Part shown: positions 24,122-36,565 of the stretch, one piece after another | Position numbering within the stretch: position 1 is the first letter of the stretch | Layout: each line of letters opens with the position of its first letter | Source of the DNA: Cardiocondyla obscurior | Lineage: Eukaryota > Arthropoda > Insecta > Hymenoptera > Formicidae | DNA: 64,000 nucleotides | Reading direction: 5' to 3' | NCBI RefSeq assembly: GCF_019399895.1 | Contig: NC_091875.1 | Span: 1,364,001-1,428,000, forward strand | Notes under the pieces: model-generated | Databases searched by the model: none | Seen by the model: only the letters and a program-made list of their open reading frames with translations | What the model was told of the DNA's origin: nothing | Position numbers and translations under genes: made by a program

Positions 24122-27100
24122 TTGTGAAACACTGAATATTGAAGTACTGAAACATACATAAATTATATTTTATGCGGTGAATCAAGTGACACGATAAATT
24201 ATACAGCTACATGCGATTAAGAGATTTATAATTGCTATATTTTATTATGATTAAGTAAAAAAGTTTTTTTTTTTTTTTTTTTTTAATTTTATTTTATAAA
24301 AGGTCGGTAATGATATTTATGTATGTGGAAAACTGAATTATTCCTCACCTGGAAATTTTCAGGGAATTTGAGATACGAAATTTCACATGTAACTGGCTTT
24401 GAAATGAAACTGTCAGCGGCACGCTCGCGCGATCGCATTCTCGAATTAATCGAAAAACGGAAGTAATTTCCGCGAGTGGTAGCGGGCGAATCGTCGCGTT
24501 TAACACGGACATTCGAGCTCCTCCGTTCAGATATCGTTTCTCTTCTCGCTCTCGTCCCTATTCCCTCCTCCTGTGCACCCCCTCTCCCGGCCGGCATTTT
24601 CATCGCTCGAGGCAAGTTGATTTTCCTACACCCCCTTCGTCGAGCTAATTTCGGAAACCGAGTTGCAAATTTGCGGCGCTACGCATATCGAGTTTTGCTT
24701 CATTTTCGCCGTTGGCGATTCGCGGATTTCGTGCAGTCGCTATTGCAAAGGAAAATAATCGCGGAAATGATCGTCATAGCGTGGTAATATAATTCCCGTG
24801 AGGGAATAATGCGCAAATAGTGAAATTGGTAAACACAAAGTAGCAATATATATTTCATAATGCAAGGATTAATAGATTATATTCGTGAAAATGGTTTAGG
24901 ATCAGAAATTACTTAATTTAAACAAGCTGAATAAAATTAGTAAATTAAGAGATATTTTATATAAACCGTTTCTGTACAGTGGGTTAAGAAATTTATATCA
25001 TTTAAATTAAAAAAAAAAAAAAAAAAAGGGGTGAGCCTACATATTCTGTTAAGGTGAAGTCAGGTTAACTCGTGAAAAATTGAGCAGGTATGTCTCGATC
25101 TTCTCGCTCTTTTTCGTCTTTATAGTTTTGCTGCGTAGCATTTCGCTTGCAAAAGACTCTCGAGGATTCTCTTTCGACTAGCGAGAGGGGTCGAACCTCG
25201 CGAGGACTATCAAATATGCTGCCCGGGGGTGTGAGGGCACTTTGATCAACCCCCCAAGAAGTTGGTTGCCACCCTTCTGCGATGTTTACTTTAAGGGATG
25301 CTATCGGCTACCAGCATCCGTCACGCAAGGTGTACTGTCTTTTCGTTTCTTGTACGTATATATATCGTCAAAGGAATAGCTCTCGGCGAAAAGAAGACAA
25401 GGGTGTTCATTAGATCGCGATCAAAGCTAATGAGTTTCACTCGAGCTCGCATTGAAAATAGCGTTAATTTTTAATTAGATGATATCTGCAAGAAGTTAAA
25501 TGAAACAACAGTTTCTTTCATCATTTTCCGCAATTTAAGATTAATATCAGGTCGATCGATTTTGATGAAACGGCTCTCGTTTCTCTTCTTTCTATTTGTT
25601 CTTTTGTGATATTTGCCTTAGGGAACAGAGCACCAACATCTTCCCGCAGGAAGGAGGGTGACTCGTTTCCCTTTCTCGTCGCTAAGGACCAGGTTGGCCC
25701 ATGCTTCTATTCCTTTCGACAAAGCAAACATATCCGCGTCATTATTGCGTTCCGTGTGGTTCGATTATTCGCGCGGAAACGAGCGATCTAATTTCGCGTC
25801 TTATTGGATATTATGTCTCTTCATTTTCTTTCTTCCCGTGTGATTTACACTATTTGCAGTCGCAGACGCATTAAGCTCATCATCGAAGCAAATATTTTGC
25901 CTTTTAAAATTTCTATGATTTAAAGAAATTTAGGAAAAAAATTTTTTTTATTAGAAGATTAAATTAATCAACCGGTTACATATTTATTACAAATTTTTGG
26001 CGACAGCAAAATTGCTAGTACTTTATAGAAAAAATATTTTTCGCGACGTACGAGAGAGTTACTGCTCACACTATCACGTTTATCGTGGATCGATGAACTT
26101 TGGCATATGCTGCGATTTGAATATTTACGAATCAACGATCCGCGCAAATTGCAGGGGACGTTGTTAGCCAGTTAATATTACTGCGAACAGCGTTACACTC
26201 GTAAAATAAAACGCGAACTGAAAATAAATTGAAAGATATTTTTATATTTAAAAATTAAAATTTTTATGCTGCTTTAAATCAATTTTAATTTTATTTTTTA
26301 TTTTATTTTTGGTATTTAATATTTTTTACATTTTGTTTTATTGAAGCACGTGGTATCAATTGAAAAAGGAAAACTTGAAATCACGCGAAGGGCGCGCGAA
26401 AAAGGGCCGCGTGCCTTGACGAAAGCAATTTTCGTGGGGCTGCAAATTGGCAATCGGACGATAAATGATTTAGGTCGTACTTTCACGTATGTCTGTACTT
26501 GATATACGTGTGTTTGTCCTGTGACACTCGGTATGGGATGAACCTACCCCAAGGCAAAGCACATATCTCCGTGTATCGAGTCATCTTAGCGGGAAAATAG
26601 ATCTTTAATTGAATCGCGAGATGAGTCACAGATTCGCGTCTATGGTGAAACGAATAGCGGAATATAGGTATACATGTACTCTCTCTTAAGTAATTTTCAC
26701 GTCTCGAATTTTCAAATTGTTCTCTTTCATATGTGCGTGTGTGTATACATATATGTATAATACATATAGTTATATTAATATGTTCATTCCGTGGTATTGT
26801 ACCATGGGCAAATATTTCTCTTTCTATTCGTACCGCGCTCTGAACACATAAATACTCATAAGCCGGCGGCGCAGCAGGTTGCAGCAGGATGCTGAAAAAA
26901 TAATCGAGATAGACGTGTACGGGGTGGTGTTAAATAAATACGTTGAAAACGCCGTATCCGGCTTATAACGAAAAACGAATTTCGCGTCCCTATCGGGTTT
27001 CGCTTTGCACGGATTTTCGATGCTATTTTGCAATTTACTGCTCGGCTTCCATTACCATCAGGACTGTTCTCATTGTTGTTATCTATCGGGTAAAAAAAAA

Positions 27101-27847
27101 AAAAAAAAACTGATAAAACTTCCTTAAAACCGTTGACGTACACATTTTTTTTTTTTAATAGAAATCAAATTTTTATCAAGGATTTAATACAATATATGAG
27201 TCAATATAAAAGAAAATTTAATTTTTTAAAGATACATTAATGATATATATTTTATTTCATTTTTAATTATTTTATTATTGACATACGCTCGGTCGTAGAA
27301 TGAAATTTCGGTCGTAAGAAGGACGTTCGATGGGCAAAATCAATATTCCCCGCGTATGCTCTCAGAGACCTTCCGGACTTTACGCCATACCGTGTCCACA
27401 TCAAATGCCATGCGGAAATGCCACATCACACGAATATCGTGCCGATACGTTTCGCGCGAAAACAGGCGTGTCGAACCATGTCACAGAAATGCGAACCAGT
27501 GTCACTGCTGGTGTTAAAACCGCAATTACGACCCCACGTCAATGACAGACCTTACCGTCTCTTTATTTTAATTAAACTATTAATTTTTTTTGCGCTAGTT
27601 AAACGTGGAAACGGAAAAAGAAAAATCCCTTGCGTTTATAGTACACGAAAAATTAATTATTTCAATTTATTTTAATTCTCAAATAAAAAAAATAAAATAA
27701 AAATAACGATGACATGTATAAGTATGTTTAGATATAGATATAAAAAATTATTTTATATTTTATATGATAGAATAATAAGACTATATTGCTAAAAGGAAAA
27801 GTAGATGTGACAGGCGTACATTGAGATCCGAGTCTTGTCTTCCTCAG

Positions 27848-27944
27848 GGCAAAAGATGCTACTTGGGTAGAACTACTGCCGAATCAGGAGTGCGACCCCA
27901 AGCAAATGTCGAAGCTCGTTAGAGCATTTCGGAGAGCGAGTTAG
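27848..27944 (+). CDS. Possible small terminal exon or exon relic
   Basis: A good acceptor (CTTGTCTTCCTCAG) is followed by a frame reading AKDATWVELLPNQECDPKQM and continuing to a TAG at 27942. The composition looks more protein-like than the surrounding chance frames. The acceptor phase would need two bases from an upstream exon. I do not recognise the sequence and see no partner exon, so it could be a relic, a terminal exon of an unseen transcript, or coincidence. Confidence 0.22.
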
Positions 27945-28166
27945 CGGTCTTCTGTGCGCTATACGTGAGCCGAAAGAATTATAGCAATTTCGACGTGACG
28001 GAACCTGAATTCGTAATAAACTGTCTGCGAATGACACGCGTCTGCTGTACAGATTTTCACCGCGGAGTTAATACTTGTCGAAGGACGTTTGTTGATACGT
28101 TAAAAAATATGTAAATGCAAAAATCATTATAAATCTTTTAAAAAATAATGTTAAACTCACGCGTAC

Positions 28167-28190
28167 AAAAAAAAAAAAAAAAAAAAAAAA
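28167..28190. repeat. Poly(A) run, 24 bases
   Basis: This is an uninterrupted A run on the + strand. No coding sequence or recognisable retroelement precedes it, so it is most simply a simple-sequence tract. Confidence 0.85.
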
Positions 28191-31100
28191 CAAGCATAAT
28201 AATATTTAAAAATATAATCAAATAAAGCAGCTTAGAAGTTTAAGTTTTATCACGTAAAACGTAAAGTATGTTTTATATAAAATTGTGTGACGCATAGACC
28301 GTACAAAATTATACATAGCATTGTTGACGAAGTCGCACATTGAAAGGCACGTACAAATGCTATAGAAAAGACAAGCGATTATCCTTCTTATGCAAGACAA
28401 ACCCACCGGCGAAAGTTCTGTACGCGTATATGTTCGCGAGTTTCTCAAACCTTAAGGACAGTCAGCGGGAACTCTGTCTCTCGCTTGTCTGTCGTGTGGG
28501 CCAGTTAGCGTATGCGAGAGGATGCCTACACAAGACAGCGCACAATGGCAGGGTTGGGCCTGGTTGTATCGCGGCTGACGATGCAGGTAAATTTAGCTCG
28601 TTCTTCTCGCGAGTGCGTGTGCACGCACGTGCATGCGTTGTAATGGCGCGTAGGTGAGCTACTCATTCATAAAACATAACCCACGTGGCGCCGGCAGTGC
28701 TACGAAAAAACGACTTAGCATTTCGAAATGGAAACTGAAGAGACGAACGAAGGGAGGGAAAAAATAACAAGGAGGAAAAACATTTTTTTTAATCGCGTTT
28801 TTATTATTAAATTTTCTTTTCTTTTTTTCTTTGGATACAATTTTATTTTCACGGTGAAAATTTACGTCGTCTACTATTAATTATGTTTTCGAACATCTAT
28901 AAATTAGCGGTTAGCAGATGTTTGAATAGGTCTTAACTTTGCGGAGAAACAAAGGATGCTAATCAGATCTTATCAGAACCCCTGGCTTAATATGGCGAAC
29001 GTAAAAATAACTTTGTTCTCGCGGGACTTCGGTAGTCATGACAACAACAGGGTTTCCTCGAATCTCGAGAGGGTGTGAGAACATAGGACACGCTTGTTGC
29101 AGGACACGTACCCTCCTGAGGGAAGAGGGTGCATGCATCCTCTCTCTAGTTCTTGGGGTGAACGATAACTCAGTTACGACGGTTCTCAACCGCGTATGAG
29201 CTTCAGCTTCATAATTTCTTTTCTTGTCAATTTTGATAAAGTTCCATAGTTTTATCATAAAAAAACTAGACGATATTATTGAAATTAAAATTGATAAATA
29301 ATGACTATTAAATAAAAATATATTTTTGACAATTTTTTTTAAATATACTCAAGCGATGCGCTTTACTAGTTGGAAAATTGGCCGCGAGAGATTTTGCTAC
29401 TCAACTAACAATAAGTACTCAGTTAATGCGCAGCAAAAGAGGGTGAAAAACCTCGAGGGGTGCCATGGTAGTATACGGATCGTTTGTAACGAGCGATGCC
29501 AAAGAGGGACCGAACAATGATTATCAGAAATGCAGAAAAAAAAATCCAGCTTAAGATCTCTATCTTTTACATGAAGTTTCTAAATTGCAATAAAAAGTAT
29601 AACATTTTTTTTCTTTATATAATTTTAGTAACTTAGAAAAATATATTGCACTTTTTTAGTATTTTTCTTTCTGTTAAAATACTGTATTTATAGATTAAGG
29701 GCATTATCTTGACCGATTTGTTGGATTACGTATTGAAGATAGTCCTCTGATCCGCAGTTTCCCCTTTTGCTTTCGATTTTTTTTTTCTCTTCTTATCGTT
29801 TACCACGTTGTCCCAAAGGTTGGCTGGCGTGTCTCGATATCGTTCGGGTTAAAGCAAACCTAATTCCGGCAGGCTGGTTCCATAGTCGGGTGTGTCCATC
29901 GAGACGAGCGGATCTCCCGCTCTTCGTAATCGCGCAACAAAGCTCAGTCTCTCACCCCCCTTTTTATCCCTCATCCTCTCGGAGCGGGACGCGTTCTGCC
30001 CGCAAAATTGTCGCGCCGACGGAAATCATCCCTTAAACCCCCTCGCTGCCATCGGGGAAAAAGTGAAATTCATTCCCTTCCGTTTCTGTGAGTCAAAGTA
30101 AATTAATTCTGTAACATTTAAATAGCAGAACTTTTTATCGAAATATCCAATAAATGTAAATAGATGAAGAGAAAATAAAAGACAAGGGATACATTTAAGA
30201 AAATTCTTGAAAAACAACAATCATTAGCTACACCAATTTTAATAAATTTTTCGATGAAATTTTAATCGGATTTTTCCGAAACAATGTAGTCAAAAAGGAT
30301 AGATTAATAAAAAAAAAATGTATAGATTTTTTTTTTACAAAGAAGCAAAGCGTTAAAAGTGTTTACCATAGTCGATTTTAATCGACAATCCACCCCCGTG
30401 CCTTTGAAAAAAAAAGCACACTAGACTTACCTTTCATCTCGTTCCCCTTTTTCCACTCGCAAAATCATCCTCTCGGTTGCATTATCGCGCAGGATGAAAG
30501 AAAAAACAGACAGGATTACGCGACTAACGAGCCGTCAGACTGCCGTCAGAAGCGAATTAATTATTGTCCTTTAACGGTTTCGTTTCCGGCTCCTGAACTC
30601 TCAGTGTCGCCATCGTTCCGAGAGGGATCGCCAGCAATATTCAATTTCATGCACCCCCTTTGCACCAATGGTTTCGCCCATCACTATCCACACCGGCATC
30701 AATGGACAATTGTTATCCTCTGGCTGCCCTTTGAAATTCGTGACGCAAATCGCCTCGACGGAAAAATGACCGTTGAACTGTCGAAATTAATTGTTAAAAT
30801 TTTGACAGACACACGGATGCTTTTATATTCGCGTATCGAGCTTTGAAAGATGATGTCGTGAGGTCGTGCGAGAAAAATCACGTTGTATTAATCTCATTTT
30901 TATTTCAAACTCTGACAAATGCGATAGTGAAGTAACTCTCTTTAACGAACGGTAATTAATAAAAATAAAGATTTAGTTAAAAGCAACTTTTATAAGTTTG
31001 TGATAAAAGCTAGCAGTTTAGGAAGAATCAATGTTGAAAGTATTTCGCAAAGCCGAGAGAATCCAGTTGTTCTAATGACGAATGTGCGAGCAGCGAGTAT

Positions 31101-32609
31101 ACACACGAGACATGAGCATTCCTGACAGGTGCGCAGATCGATTGTTATTCCACGCGGCTCGCGTACGAGCAGCATCATTAATTGTAATGCCTGCCATGGC
31201 GTTGCCTTTTAACGCGCGTCTAGTCGCGACGCGGGTCGGTCGTGTGCGATAATCGGGGCTAACAATAAGTCGAATATCGATCAGCGCAATTCTCACACAA
31301 TCCTCGCATGTTCTTATCAATATCGTAACGTATCGCAGCTTCAACTATGACGTAACATCTAAATTAGTTGAACTACTTAATCAACATTTAGTGCCAGGCT
31401 TTAATTAATCGTTATATATATTTATATTTTTAATTTTATATATAAATTAAATTTTAATTAATTTTTTTTTTTTTGGTTGGAAACTTTTGAGGAAAGTTGA
31501 TTTGAATTGTGTACAGTCTATAAATGGAAATGTACAAGGTAGAATGCGATAGTTATACGATCGAACGGCGTTACGATCTAATCAACGACGCTCTCTCGGA
31601 TCGGTCGCTGATGAATTTACGACTTACTCCATTAATTCGTTAATTCAAACAACGCCGCCTACGTAAACGACGTACGTTCGTTTTGCTCATCGTGCTCTAT
31701 TTCGAGTTAAACGTCACCGTCGCCATCGCTACTTCTTCCTTCGGCTGCAAATGCCGCCGAACCGTCTCTCATTCTCTATTTTCATCCCCCCTGAACGCGT
31801 TATTTTCGCCCGCAGAGGAAAGATATTGTCTTCCCGGAACATCGTCGGATGTCTAGCAATTTTTATTAGTCCTTCTTCTTCCTTTTCACCGTCTCCTTTC
31901 TTCTTTATACCAATATACTGCACAATTTTCTTGCTCGAAATTAACTTAGGAAAGTTTCACCGTGTTTAAATACACATACGCACATGTGTAAACAACATGT
32001 AAATTTCTTTTTTTCTTCTTATCAGAAAAATGTTGATTCAAACTTGATGAAAGACTGTGTCGTTAAAAAGTATCGCTGTCTCGAAAAATATATAAGACTG
32101 TACATTAAATGGTAGGTTACACATCGACGTTGTAAAAAACCATAATTCTGTTGAAGTTGGCTTTGAAAGATTACATTGGTGAATCGATGCTGACTCGCGT
32201 TTGTGTCATCGAAAGTTCTTGGTAGACCTTCTTAATGTCGTTACACTTCTGCGATTCTTCAACAGCTCGATGCACTTTCCTCGTCACGTTCATCGTACCG
32301 TCTTAAAATAACGATCTCGAGATGTGTCACACTTCCTGATCACATGTGTATGACGTATCATTCTTAGCTCTTAATTTCTCGAAATTGTCGTACGCACAAG
32401 TGCTTTTGGGCAAAATCTAATTTATCAATTATAAAACAAAACGCAAAACAAACGCAAAGGTTAATCTAATTAAATCAAATAGAAAAATTAAAATAAATTT
32501 CTTTTTAATTAAAAAAAAAAAAAAAAAAAATTGATAAAAGATATAATATTATTAAACTCTCTTTTACATATAAATATATTAATACTTCCAATTAATTGGA
32601 AAAAAAAAA

Positions 32610-32755
32610 TTGAAAGAGAGAAAGAGGGGGAGGGAAAAAATGAAAGAGAAAGGAAAAGGTAAAATTGGAGGAGACGAAGATAAGGTGAAAGACACGAGGA
32701 GGGAGAAAATGAAGGAGGAGAAGGAGAAGAAGGCACGAGAGAGTATATACCTACG
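32610..32755. repeat. Purine-rich tract upstream of the core promoter
   Basis: About 145 bases on the + strand are nearly all A and G, with GAAAGAG, GGAGGAG and GAGAGAG units. The tract ends about 25 bases before the Inr at 32781. GA-rich elements near insect promoters are commonly bound by GAGA-type factors, which suggests a promoter-proximal role. The same arrangement recurs at 52.55-53.17 kb. Confidence 0.75.
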
Positions 32756-32780
32756 AATAGAGAAATGTGTGCTCGCGTAT

Positions 32781-32814
32781 TCAGTTACGTCCGGTGCGTC
32801 GCAGCGTCGGGACG
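32781..32814 (+). promoter_or_regulatory. Inr + DPE core promoter of the CH-containing navigator transcript
   Basis: TCAGTT at 32781-32786 is a full match to the insect initiator TCAKTY, with A (+1) at 32783. GGACG at 32810-32814 matches the downstream promoter element RGWYV at exactly +28 to +32. I see no TATA box at -30, as is usual for DPE promoters. The start lies 641 bases upstream of ATG 33424 and just after a purine tract. The exact spacing of two motifs makes this much stronger than an isolated Inr match. Confidence 0.65.
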
Positions 32815-32864
32815 CTTCCGTATTTTGCCTTCGACGGCATCGCGACGCCGTACGACGTTTCGAC

Positions 32865-32924
32865 ATGTCACGTCGTTCGCTCGATCATCTCGAACGGAGG
32901 ATGACTTGCTCGCGAATTGAATAA
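32865..32924 (+). other. Upstream open reading frame in the inferred 5' UTR
   Basis: ATG at 32865 (G at -3) opens a 19-codon frame beginning MSRRSLDHLERRM and ending with TAA at 32922-32924, 82 bases after the inferred start site. A second small frame runs 33311-33352. A third, 33378-33494, overlaps the main start codon out of frame. Together these would be expected to reduce translation of the main frame or make it conditional, if the 5' UTR is unspliced. Confidence 0.4.
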
Positions 32925-33423
32925 TTGAACGATTGACCGAGCTCTTCTTTCTCTTTCTCCTTTATTTATTCTCCCTCGGTTCTCTCTTCACTTTCGATAC
33001 TCGAAAGAAGATTCTAAGTACGAAGAGCCTCGCAGGGATCTAGACGTGAATTATACCAACGATTTATTAATCTTAGTAGAAGTGTTACAAATTAATATTA
33101 ATATCGATTCAACGCGATTTTGTCAACATTTATACGTTATTATATCAACGTAATACGTTTTGAATCGAATTCTATAAAAAGAGAAAGCGCGATAGGAAAT
33201 AACGAACAATCGCGTGTGCAGTGATTTACGAAGATAAATAAAAAATCAAAGAGATCAATCGTATTTATAGTGCGAATAATATTTGAATCGCTATTGTGCG
33301 TTATCGCGTAATGGTTCGGTGCAAAGTGTATATACACAGATGCAACTTGTGAGGAATAATTGGGAGGGTAAACTCGGATGACGCTGGGACGTCGCGGGGG
33401 TCGCAACGACCACCGGCGGTATC

Positions 33424-33504
33424 ATGGCGTGTATCAGGGCGCCGAGATCCGTGCGCGGTTCTGTCGACGATATCAAGGCCGATTCCACGCGTAATGTCGT
33501 GCAG
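33424..33504 (+). CDS. Neuron navigator (sickie), proximal first coding exon
   Basis: ATG 33424 has A at -3 and G at +4, and an in-frame TGA at 33379 fixes the start. Twenty-seven codons begin MACIRAPRSVRGSVDDIKAD and end with glutamine at the donor GTGCAG|GTAATT in phase 0. This joins directly to IYTDWANYY of the CH exon at 36058. A short variable leader before the CH domain is normal in this family, although vertebrate leaders are longer and differ in sequence, so this call rests on frame, phase and the nearby Inr/DPE promoter. A 38-codon upstream frame overlaps the start. It is one of several alternative N-termini proposed for the locus. Confidence 0.65.
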
Positions 33505-36057
33505 GTAATTTCCTCTTTCCGCTCTTCTCAATCGCCATGAGATGTCGAACATGTTTACGGTAACTTTGCGAATCTGTAGATATCTCTTAATGAGTCTTAG
33601 CGTTGGTGCATGCGTTCCATTCGATCTTGCTTCTTCAGCTTCTTTCCTCGTCACTGAAATACTTGGGGAAAAGCCCGGGGATCTAATGGGGAAAGCGGGA
33701 AAAGAACCGGCGAGCTCATCGCGGTCTCCGTAATAACGGCGACCTGAAATCATGAAGCAAAACCCTCCGCGCCTGTCCCTTCGTACCGTTCGTCTCTTTG
33801 CGCGCTCAAAAATAGTACGCGATGACTAACTCTCTTCTCTCTTCGCTCTCTGCTCCTGTCCCTCCTCTTTCTCTTCCTCTTCCTCTCGTCTGCGCGACAA
33901 CCACGTTTGTGTCCCCTTGTGCTTTTCGTCTCCCAGTGCTGCGAGCGCTCGCCTCTTCGGTGACTCTCGAAAGCCGCTCGCTCGCACGCTTGCTCGCGCT
34001 GAAAAGCCTGGCGCTCCGCCAGCGCGGTAAACGCGTCAGGACAATTCATGCTTCCGCGCGTGATTTATGTCCCCGATGCTCGCTTATAGATAGGAACGTA
34101 TAAAAATCGGATATAAAAGTCCCGGAGAAGAAACGCGCTGTAATCACATTTGAGAAATATTAGATAATTAAATTACGTATAATAAATTTATCCAAAAGTT
34201 TGTTCCTCTCCGTTTGAATATCCAAAGCAAATAAATGTGGAGCACGATGTATGATGACAAAGTTGCGGCAGTCAAACAGCTGCGACGCAATAAAATATCA
34301 AGTAAAAAAAAAAAAAAAAAACGAAGAAAAAAAAAATAAAAAAGGGAAGGAGAGAGAGAGACGAAGGAAGGAGGGTCGCGTGTTAATAAACGTAAGTGTA
34401 CACGCACTGGCACGGGGTTGCAATCAGCGGGAGATAACACCCACGTGACGTATAGGTCGCCGCGTATGATGGAAATGCAAATGGATGCGTCGCGCTGTTT
34501 TCGTCGAAAGGGAAAACGGCAGAAAGAGAGCCCGCGGTCAGCTGCAAGTGCATTCAATTTCGTCGACGCGCGTCGGGCACCTGTCGCACATTAGGCGAAT
34601 GGGTGTTCTCAGTTTTCATTCGGGCCTCGCGATGTCATCAACGACGCGCTAATTGAAATTCTGTACGGCGATCGGGAATTTGCCACGATAATTGAGACGA
34701 TACGATTTATAACATAATTAGAGTGACGCAATAACCGAGATTTATGCTCTAATTAGACGTGCGACTTGAGTTCGCGCGATGCCGTGATTAAGCTTCGCTG
34801 CATAATTGGGCGATGCAGCGACGGGAAAGCTCGGGATTGCGTTAACAAGCCGAGGTATCTGACTTGGCAACAAATTAACCGCGCTCCAATGTAACAATAC
34901 GATAAATCAAATCGGGGGAGGATTGTGACGGGAAATTTGATAGACTTCCGAAGTGCACTTTGCCCGTAAGTGCTCGTTAATGCGCTTCTCCGCGCTTTAT
35001 AATCCACTCACTGTGAAACGACTGCACGGATGCGTATAATTTTCTTATTTCACACATGTAGCTCTGTGGAGATATTTCTTACTCGGGTTTTTGTTCTACC
35101 TTACGTGTCTATTGAAATTTTTAGACCGCGAGAGATTTTAAAATATCGTTTCCTTCTATGTATTTAAAAATGAATTATAGACCATGTTGTTACGTGATAT
35201 TGGAAGTTGTAACGATTTCCTTATCGATGATTATTCTCTTTTATGCGTATTTTATACACGTTGAGTCGTAGCTTCACAAAAGGTAACGATTTATAGAATA
35301 ATAAATTGCGTAAAACACGTACGAGTTAAATGCGAGAGTTTGCACGATTCGACATGCTACAAGAGACGAATAGGAAAACATTCTTCGAGGTGAAAAGATT
35401 CTCATCGCACCAACGGCATTCTCCGTTTTTCTTCCGCTTCGAGTAATGCAGGGGTCAACCATATACTTTGAACAAGCATGAACGAAGCTCGTTGCAAATA
35501 ATTGACATTAGTATCTTAAAATTATAACAATCTTAGGAAACTAACGGAATACATAAGAAATTAATACGTATTTATTTTTATTTATTTTTAATATAAAAGA
35601 AAAAATTTTTTTTTAATAATTTTTATGTATAAAATTATTATTGTAAACGTAAACGGTCATAAGACTGAAGCGGGCAATGGAAAAAAAAAAAAATAATAAC
35701 CAGCGTCGAGCCACGGGACGATAAAATAATAATCGATCGATCGACCATTAAAGTTCACTCCTCCGCGATATGTTTGCTCTCTACAAGCAATTTGTTATTT
35801 GTTCCTCTTCCCCTTTTTCTTTTGCGATCGCCTTTAATTCACAAGCTACGATCTCGAGAGCCCGATCGATCAACCATAATCATTGCCGATGAAACGCGAC
35901 GTAATTAAGCTTGTGGCTTCATTGAGTAACTCTGAATACTCAATTTCGCGAATATAATCGTTTCCGTCAGGGAACGAGCGAATAATAACGAAAATTAAAT
36001 ATTATAAATAACGGAGTTTTATATATTTATTTACATAATTAATTTCTTTTATTTCAG
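33505..36057 (+). other. Intron 1 of the navigator gene (proximal promoter form)
   Basis: The 2,553-bp intron runs from GTAATT to ATTTCAG. It contains CT- and GC-rich sequence at about 33780-34040 and an A-rich tract near 34302-34345. Open frames on the - strand here (for example 33301-33753) are complementary to GC-rich promoter and intron sequence, and I do not support them as genes. Confidence 0.65.
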
Positions 36058-36175
36058 ATCTACACAGACTGGGCGAATTATTATCTGGAACGAGGAGGTT
36101 GTAAGAAACGAGTGACCGATCTTCAAGCTGATCTTTGTGACGGTGTTCTTTTAGCCGATCTGGTGGAAGCTGTCA
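36058..36175 (+). CDS. Neuron navigator (sickie) CH domain, first part
   Basis: The exon encodes 39 residues plus one base, starting IYTDWANYYLERGGCKKRV and ending with the core helix DGVLLADLVEAV. It matches the opening of the calponin-homology domain of NAV2/NAV3 (IYTDWANHYLAKSGHKR...DGVLLA) almost position by position. CH domains bind actin or act as adaptors; navigators control cytoskeleton-dependent axon outgrowth and cell migration, and Drosophila sickie has been linked to actin regulation in axons. The acceptor ATTTCAG is phase 0 and the donor GTCA|GTAAGT is phase 1. The downstream exon supplies the rest of the split codon. Confidence 0.95.
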
Positions 36176-36512
36176 GTAAGTATTTTTCTCTGCAATTTTA
36201 TTTTTTAATTTTTTGTTTTAAATATTATAATTAAATAAACAATTTTCAACAATCAAGACATAAGAATAATTAAACGACGGCGCGACGGGTCGTGATATAC
36301 ATTTGTGATTCGTCTAACAGTACTGAATCGTTTATGGGTAGTTGGACAGTTACCCATAACACATAAATCGACACTAAAGTCATTAATGCATAAAGTACGA
36401 CAGTCACGTGCCACATACGCGTATATGCAATTGCTCGCAGCAATGTCCGGTTAGTCACCTAAATAAAAGAAAAATATTTTCTAAATGTATTTTTTTTTTT
36501 TTTCAATTACAG
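36176..36512 (+). other. Short intron inside the CH domain
   Basis: The 337-bp intron runs from GTAAGT to TTTCAATTACAG with a long T run before the acceptor. It is AT-rich. A 62-codon antisense frame overlaps it and is not supported as a gene. Confidence 0.85.
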
Positions 36513-36565
36513 CAAATCAGAAAGTGATCGACGTAAACCGGAAGCCGAAAAGCGCCCAACAAATG
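36513..36565 (+). CDS. Neuron navigator (sickie) CH domain, middle part
   Basis: This 53-nt exon completes the split threonine codon and reads TNQKVIDVNRKPKSAQQM, ending in phase 0 at ATG|GTGAGT. It aligns with the vertebrate segment ANEKVEDINGCPRSQSQM of the CH domain, with the same length and conserved N, K, D, N, P, S, Q and M. The exon is too short to be found from open-frame length alone. The call rests on the family match and exact phase agreement with both neighbours. Confidence 0.92.

Larger units (their letters stand above)
23999..32609. other. Non-coding stretch with 3' signal and simple repeats
   Basis: A variant poly(A) signal ATTAAA at 24116-24121 could end the preceding gene. 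The remainder holds long T and A runs (21 T at 24264-24284; 24 A at 28167-28190), a palindrome ATTCCC-GTGA-GGGAAT at 24792-24807, and many short frames on both strands that look like chance. One short exon-like block at 27848-27944 is listed separately. Otherwise I see no gene. Confidence 0.55.

Noticed and set aside
25180..25200. B-box-like GGTTCGACCCC on the - strand
   Set aside because: No A box or cloverleaf could be built from the flanking sequence.
33301..33753. 150-codon - strand frame opposite the first navigator exon
   Set aside because: It is antisense to a GC-rich promoter/exon region, has no recognisable motif, and is best explained as a mirror of that composition.
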